Positions 59,520 through 64,000 of a DNA stretch of 64,000 nt are shown here, piece after piece (position 1 is the first letter of the stretch; every line of letters begins with the position of its first letter). The DNA is from Anodontia alba (taxonomy: Eukaryota; Mollusca; Bivalvia; Lucinida; Lucinidae): NCBI GenBank assembly GCA_964016985.1, contig OZ024823.1, positions 67,805,925 through 67,869,924 on the forward strand. Reading direction: 5' to 3'. A model generated the notes under the pieces. It was not told where the DNA came from, did no database searches, and saw only the letters and a program-made list of their open reading frames with translations. The translations under genes and the position numbers were made by a program.

Positions 59520-60440
59520 GAGAGCTTAAATTCAGAAGCAAACTGAGTTAGAAAAAATAAGATTAGAGCAAGAAAAACTTGAAATTGAACAAGAAAGACA
59601 AATGCAGAAAGAAAGAATGGAAATGGAAGAAAGAGAGAAAAACAGATGAAGAGAGACAATATATTTTAAGAATGAAAGAATTAGAATTGCAAAACAAGAT
59701 GGTCAAACCGCAACTTTTAGACTTTGGCGTTCCTTTTGATCTTACCAAACACATCAAATTAGTTCCTCCATTTCAAGAAAAAGAAGTTGACAAAATTTTT
59801 TCTTCATTTTGAAAACGTAGCAGAAAATTTAAAATAGCCAAAGGAGCATTGGACCTTGCTTTTGCAAAGTGTTATGATTGGTACGGCTCGAGAAATTTAC
59901 ACTCAGCTAACTGTTGAACAGAGTTTCAATTATGATACTGTAAAAGAAATAATTCTTAAACCTACGAGTTGGGCCCTGAGGCTTACATGCAAAAATTTAG
60001 AAACTGTAAGAAAGAAAATAAACAGACTCATGTAGAATTTGCTAGAACTAAAGAACAGTTATTTGTAGATGGTGCTCGTCGAAGAAACTTGGCTCTGATC
60101 ATGAAAAACTTAGGCAGCTCATGCTTGTAGAAGAATTCAGGTGCATAAATTCAGACATTAAGTTCTTTTTAGATCAGAAACAAGTTGAAACTTTGGAAGC
60201 TGCAGCTCGACTGGCAGATGATTAACACATAAGGTTTCCTTTCTTAATAAGTCAAATCCTTCTAGAAGACCATTTTTCCCCACAATCAGGATCAAAACCT
60301 AGTCTTAGTAATCCATCTTGCGGTTATAGCCAAACATTTTCTCCCAAACCCAAAACCTTCTGGTGAAAACAAGGATCAAAATCCCTTATCTCAGCCAGTT
60401 TGCAATTATTGCAAAAAAGAAAGAAAAACAAGAGGGACTT
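59520..60440 (+). pseudogene. Gag remnant with SCAN-like capsid region and half a zinc knuckle
   Basis: A charged helical N-terminal part (KDKCRKKEWKWKKERK-type, Glu/Lys-rich in the original frame) leads to DLTKHIKLVPPFQEKEVDK (about 59740-59800). Further pieces appear in changing frames: SVMIGTAREIYTQLTVEQS (59868-59930), a QKFRNCKKENKQTHVEFART stretch (59990-60055), and LEAAARLADD (60195-60225). PPF..KEV.K followed by a QL..EQ segment is the pattern shared by Gmr1-type capsids and vertebrate SCAN domains. Near 60390-60440, VCNYCKK is the start of a CCHC knuckle whose second half is lost to a frameshift. At least four frame breaks are visible, so it is not translatable as one protein. Confidence 0.7.
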
Positions 60441-60571
60441 AAACCTATAGGTCTTACCTCTTTACAGTCAAAACCGCAGTCATGTGTTAAGGAGGAAATT
60501 CCTACCCAAGCCAAAACTTCTGAGACTGATTCTGTTATGGAGATTTATGAACCATTTTATCAGATGGTTTT

Positions 60572-60781
60572 ATGTCACTAAATAGTGACTATCTCCAGTC
60601 TACTCCAATTAAAATCTTACGAGATACTGGAGCTTCTCAATCTCTGATTTTAGCAGATAATCTGCCTTTTTCTGAGAAGGCTTATTCTAGGACAAGTGTC
60701 CTTATTCAGGGTGTAGAGTGTGGATTTGTTAATGTTCCTCTTCATAATATTTATCTATCCTCAGACTTGGTTACTGGCTAA
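60572..60781 (+). pseudogene. Retroviral-type aspartic protease domain
   Basis: The frame reads STPIKILRDTGASQSLILAD, with DTGAS as the catalytic aspartate motif, followed by VLIQGVECGFVNVPLHNIYL and DLVTG, then a stop where family members read on. The flap-like and C-terminal hydrophobic segments follow within about 60 residues, as usual for this domain. In an intact element it would cleave the Gag-Pol polyprotein. The stop at 60779-60781 separates it from the next segment. Confidence 0.8.
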
Positions 60782-60839
60782 GTGGCTGTCGGTATTCGAC
60801 CTACTTTACCTTTTAAATGTGTTCTTTTACTGTTAGGCA

Positions 60840-61235
60840 ATGGCAGGAGATAAGGTCGTGGTAAACTCTCTTTTGAGTACTATAACTTGTATTGATCTGC
60901 CATCTGATCCAGTTGAACAGGAAATCCCTGATCTTTACCTATCGTGTGCCGTTACAAGAGCTATGGCTAAGAAAGCAAAACAGAATGATGATTTAACTGA
61001 TACCTTTTGGGGTCAGTCTTTTAAGCGAGAGATTACAAAATCTCTTTCATCCAGCCTGTCTGGCAAGCAGAGCGACTTAAGTGACAACACGTCAGAGTGC
61101 AATCATTATTCTTCAATATCAAATGACCAATGTCAAGATCATGACTTGGTGTCAAGGTCACAACTTTATCAGGAACAGCATAATGATCCTAAACTTTTCT
61201 TTTGTTTGAAACAGCTTTTGATGAGAAAGAAATAG
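60840..61235 (+). pseudogene. Linker between protease and integrase
   Basis: A 131-codon open stretch carries AVTRAMAKKAKQ (about residues 38-49), a Ser/Asp-rich middle, and SRSQLYQEQHNDPKLF near the end. In gypsy-class polyproteins such a variable linker with an (I/V)TRSQ-like motif precedes the integrase or RT. A QEQ..D..L segment is typical just before the integrase zinc-binding module. No enzyme motif is visible within it. A frameshift follows at about 61215, where the AFDEKEIDRPSLFLGPKWHF phrase continues in another frame. Confidence 0.6.
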
Positions 61236-61416
61236 ATCGTCCCAGTCTGTTTCTAGGTCCAAAATGGCATTTTAATGGGAAAATGGCGTCCTCCTGATGT
61301 CTCAGCAGAAGATGAGTGGACTGTTAAGTACCAAATAGTTGTTTCAAGGATTTATCGCCCCGAAATTTTAAACTTAGCCCATGAGACTCCTATGTCAGGT
61401 CATTCACAAATTCTTA

Positions 61417-62041
61417 CGAGGGTCCTGCAAAAAGTTTTGTCACCGGGTTCGGATTACTTCAGTGCTACGTTTTATCAAACACATTTTTATTACAAACCTT
61501 CAAAGTATTCCCCCTTTACTGAAACACATTTTTGTAACATTTTATCTAGTCGCGAAAAGCAGATAAATAGTCTTCTTTTGGTACCTGTTGGAGACACTGA
61601 TAAATAGCGCTGCCAAGAGAACTTCTAGACGTATACTTATTTCCAGAAAGCATTTTCTTAAGCCTTGGAAATAAAAAGAAGTCACAAGGATTCAGGTCAG
61701 GTGAATAAGGTGGATGGTTTAAAACTTTCATCTTTTCAGAAGCCAAAAAAGACTTAACAACCTCACACTTATGAAAGGAGGCGTTGTCATGTAAAAGGTG
61801 GGACTCCTGACCATCCTTTGCTTGGTCGTTTCTTATTGTAACAAGTAAATTGGTCAGTGTATATGACTGCATCTATTTCAATTTGAAATAACTCGGTCAG
61901 TTGGAAAGCAATTTGAACGAAATAAACGGGTATCGTTAGCTATATTGAACACACCATTCAAGTGCAGTGAAGCATTTTAAAATAAACCTAGGATAAAACC
62001 AAGGAAGCCTATTAGTGACAGAACTTTTTGCATGACCCTCG
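61417..62041 (-). mobile_element. Non-autonomous mariner derivative, 625 bp, copy 2, nested in integrase
   Basis: Same structure as 45299-45919 in the opposite orientation. Ends are cgagggtcctgcaaaaagtt (61417) and the complement ending ttttgcatgaccctcg (62041), flanked by TA (61415-61416 and 62042-62043). The minus strand encodes LLHDNASFHKCEVVKSF, then LNHPPYSPDLNPCDFFLFPR with the last catalytic Asp exactly 34 residues after DNA's Asp (DD34D), and SGNKYTSRSSLGSAIYQCLQ. The transposase N-terminal half is absent here as well. It splits the integrase zinc-binding module just after SGHSQIL. Confidence 0.92.
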
Positions 62042-62621
62042 TAACCACTTCTATTGGCCAGGAATAAAATCTGACGTTTCCCAGTTTTGTACATCTTGCC
62101 ATACATGTCAGATGGTAGGAAAACCCAACAAGATAATACTAAAAGCTCACTTACAGCCAATTTCTGCTTTTAATGAACCTTTCAGCAGAATAATTATTGA
62201 CTGTGTTTGTCCCTTGCCCAAAACCAAGTCAGGCCATAAGTATCTTCTTACTATAATGTGTGCTTCTACACGTTTCCCAGAAGTAATTCCACTTAGAAAT
62301 ATTAAAACTAAGAACATTGTTAGGGCTCTGGTAAATTTTTTCACATTTATAGGCCTCCCATTGTCTGTTCAGTCGGATCAGGGCTCAAATTTCATGTCTA
62401 GAATTTTTCAGCAGACCATGCATCAGCTGGGCAATACTCAGTGTAAATCGTCACCTTACCATCCTGAAAGTCAAGGTGCCCTGGAAAGATTTCACCAGAC
62501 ATTAAAAAATATGATCAGATCATACTGCTTTGACACTGAAAAGACTGGGATGAAGGCATTCATTTCTTGTTGTTTGCTGTTAGAGAATCTGTTCAAGCAT
62601 TACGAAACAAATTCAAATATG

Positions 62622-62850
62622 CTGAAAATTTTACCACCAAAAAATGAAAATTTTCTGATAAAAAATCTGATATTTTTCATATTTCTGCTCAAAACATAGA
62701 TTGTGCGTACTCGTTAGAACCGCCTCGACGAGGCGGTTCTAACGAGTACCCACAATCTATGTTTTTAAGCAGAAATAAGAAAAATAATGTATACCCCTAT
62801 AAACCCCGGTTTTACTATATAAAAGTGGGGTTTAAGGGGGTAAAAATTTT
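62622..62850. mobile_element. Palindromic MITE nested in integrase
   Basis: The core, 62681-62776, has arms of about 47 nt: atttctgctcaaaacataga pairs with tctatgtttttaagcagaaa, and gttagaaccgcctcg with cgaggcggttctaac around a single central A. Outer phrases gaaaattttaccacc (62623) and gggggtaaaaattttac (62836) look like weaker inverted ends. It lies between integrase residues reading NKFKY and the SPFEL region, so it is an insertion rather than part of the gene. Confidence 0.75.
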
Positions 62851-63362
62851 ACAGGCATGTTTTCGTGATGATCTCTTGGTTTCAGCCCATTTGAGCTGGT
62901 ATTTGGCCACACTGTGCGTGGACCTTTGAAACTTCTGAAAGAGAAATTTCTCTGAAATGATGACAGTTCTTTGAACTTACTTCAGTATGTATCAGACTTT
63001 AGACTGTCTAAAGGACCAATCTCCAGTCAGCACAAAGAAAAATGAAACATTGGTATGATGAAAATGCCAAAGAAAGAAATTTCAAGTCTGGTGACAGGGT
63101 CTTTGCTCTTTTGCCTATTCCTGGAAAACCATTGCAAGCCTATATACATATGGTGATGTAAATTATATTAGTAACACTCCTGGGAGACGCACACAAAAAC
63201 AATTATGCCATGTTAACATGTTAAAACATTACATAATTAGAGATAATTCTTCTGTTACACCAATTAGTGTTGTTAGTTCAGTCCCTCAGGAACAAATTGA
63301 AATGAACTCTGAAGACATGAACTTGATCAAATCTGATTCTGCTTCTAGGAAGGGCTGGGTTT

Positions 63363-64000
63363 GTGATTGTGGTACTCCCTGGACTTTTATCTTATCTTTT
63401 TTCATCAAAACTCCAGAATTCTGACATTTTAAAAAATCTCGACCAGAAGCTGTCAGACCTAGATCCAGTTCAAAGATATGAACTGAAACAGTTAATTAAT
63501 GAATACGAATACTTACTTCCAGATATTCCTACAAGGACTGACAAAATATATCACGATGTGGATGTTGAGGATTCACAACCTGTAAAACAACATCCATATA
63601 GAATGAACCCTACAAAACAAAAATAGGGAAGAAATTCAGTATTTGCTGGACAATGACAACATTGAACCAAGCCAAAGTGAATGGAGTTCTTCTTGTATTC
63701 TTGTACCAAAACCTGATGAGACATATCGGATGTGCACCGATTACAGAAATGTCAATAATTTGAGTAAAACAGACTCTTTTCCCATCCCAAGAATTGATGA
63801 CTGTATTAACAAAATTGGAAATACAAAAAAAATTGGATCTTCTGAAAGGCTTTTGGCAAATTCCTCTGACAGAAAGAGCCAAAGAAAGATATCTCAGCAT
63901 TTGTTATTCCTGATAGATTATACCAATATAAAGTAATGGCATTTGGAATGAAAAATTCTCCAGCAACATTTCAACGCTTAATCAACTCCATAACAGCTGG
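63363..64000 (+). pseudogene. Gypsy-type reverse transcriptase, 5' part only
   Basis: The N-terminal RT approach is seen: LKQLINEYEYLLPDIPTRTD and VDVEDSQPVKQHPYRMNP (63480-63610), then after a stop EWSSSCILVPKPDETYRMCT with DYRNVN (63680-63750), DSFPIPRIDD, and in a shifted frame LDLLKGFWQIPLTERAKE (motif A, with the first catalytic Asp), followed by VMAFGMKNSPATFQRLINS at the window end. These are standard Ty3/gypsy RT blocks. The YxDD catalytic box and RNase H would lie just past 64000. One stop (about 63623) and at least one frameshift (about 63830) make this copy inactive. Confidence 0.9.

Larger units (their letters stand above)
61275..63240 (+). pseudogene. Integrase, interrupted by two insertions
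   Basis: The zinc-binding module is HETPMSGH (61380-61402), then, after the mariner insertion, HFYWPGI...FCTSCHTC (62045-62110), giving the expected HHCC. The catalytic core shows IIIDCVCPLPKTKSGHKYL with the first Asp, SVQSDQGSNFMSRIF with the second, and HPESQGALERFHQTLKN with the Glu, separated by exactly 35 residues (a D35E spacing). After the palindromic insertion the tail continues in shifting frames (SPFELVFGHTVRGP-type, then KMKHWYDENAKERNFKSGDRV-like, and VNMLKHYI at 63210-63232), which fits the integrase C-terminal domain. Intact, it would join element DNA to the host chromosome; this copy cannot. Confidence 0.85.
58850..64000 (+). mobile_element. Gmr1-like gypsy LTR retrotransposon, degraded, runs off the window
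   Basis: Domains in order: gag with a SCAN-like capsid (59520-60440), aspartic protease (60572-60781), integrase (61275-63240) and gypsy-type reverse transcriptase (63363 onward). Typical Ty3/gypsy elements place integrase after RNase H. The protease-integrase-RT order with a gypsy-type RT is the known signature of Gmr1-like elements. The element has many stops and frameshifts, a mariner derivative at 61417-62041 and a palindromic insertion at about 62622-62850. RNase H and the 3' LTR lie beyond the end. Confidence 0.8.

Overview
This is eukaryotic, AT-rich, repeat-dominated DNA with no intact host gene that I can support. The repeat content suggests a bivalve mollusc or a close lophotrochozoan: Penelope-like reverse transcriptases, tRNA-headed SINEs, many palindromic MITEs, long minisatellites, a mariner derivative, a non-LTR retrotransposon tail and a Gmr1-type gypsy element. 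The organism is inferred from repeat style, not from a marker gene. Nearly all long open frames are by-products of 45-bp or 44-45-bp tandem repeats, or are broken transposon genes.

Layout. 0-3.3 kb: AT-rich DNA with diverged duplications and a palindromic element. 3.39-6.47 kb: a DNA transposon-like element with TIRs of about 63 bp. 7.4-11.5 kb: two Penelope-like elements on the minus strand, one nested inside the reverse transcriptase of the other. 12.6-14.9 kb: a foldback element whose arms are self-complementary TACGTA tandem repeats; a left-truncated copy lies at 34.8-36.2 kb. 15.37-34.16 kb: a very large inverted-repeat structure. Its arms are two arrays of the same 45-bp satellite, 2.6 and 4.8 kb long, in opposite orientation and with the same outer boundary sequence, around 11.4 kb of SINEs, hairpin MITEs and diverged tandem repeats. 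36-46 kb: MITEs, SINEs, palindromes and tandem repeats, one of them carrying a 621-bp mariner derivative. 46.9-57.2 kb: a segmental duplication of about 2 kb. Each copy carries a 44-45-bp minisatellite with a 5'-truncated LINE inserted in it, and a second Penelope-like fragment adjoins the first copy. 57-58.7 kb: a SINE, a perfect palindrome and a duplicated 5S-rRNA-like unit. 58.85 kb to the end: a degraded gypsy-class LTR retrotransposon with the order gag, protease, integrase, reverse transcriptase (the Gmr1 arrangement), itself interrupted by a second copy of the mariner derivative and by a palindromic MITE.

The parts record a history of nesting rather than a pathway. The most unusual points are the 18.8-kb inverted satellite structure, the apparent birth of a minisatellite from a Penelope-like 3' UTR, and two non-autonomous mariners of nearly equal size with the same internal structure. 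All similarities were judged by eye, without database or alignment tools, so family names are recognitions from motifs and boundaries are approximate unless stated as exact.
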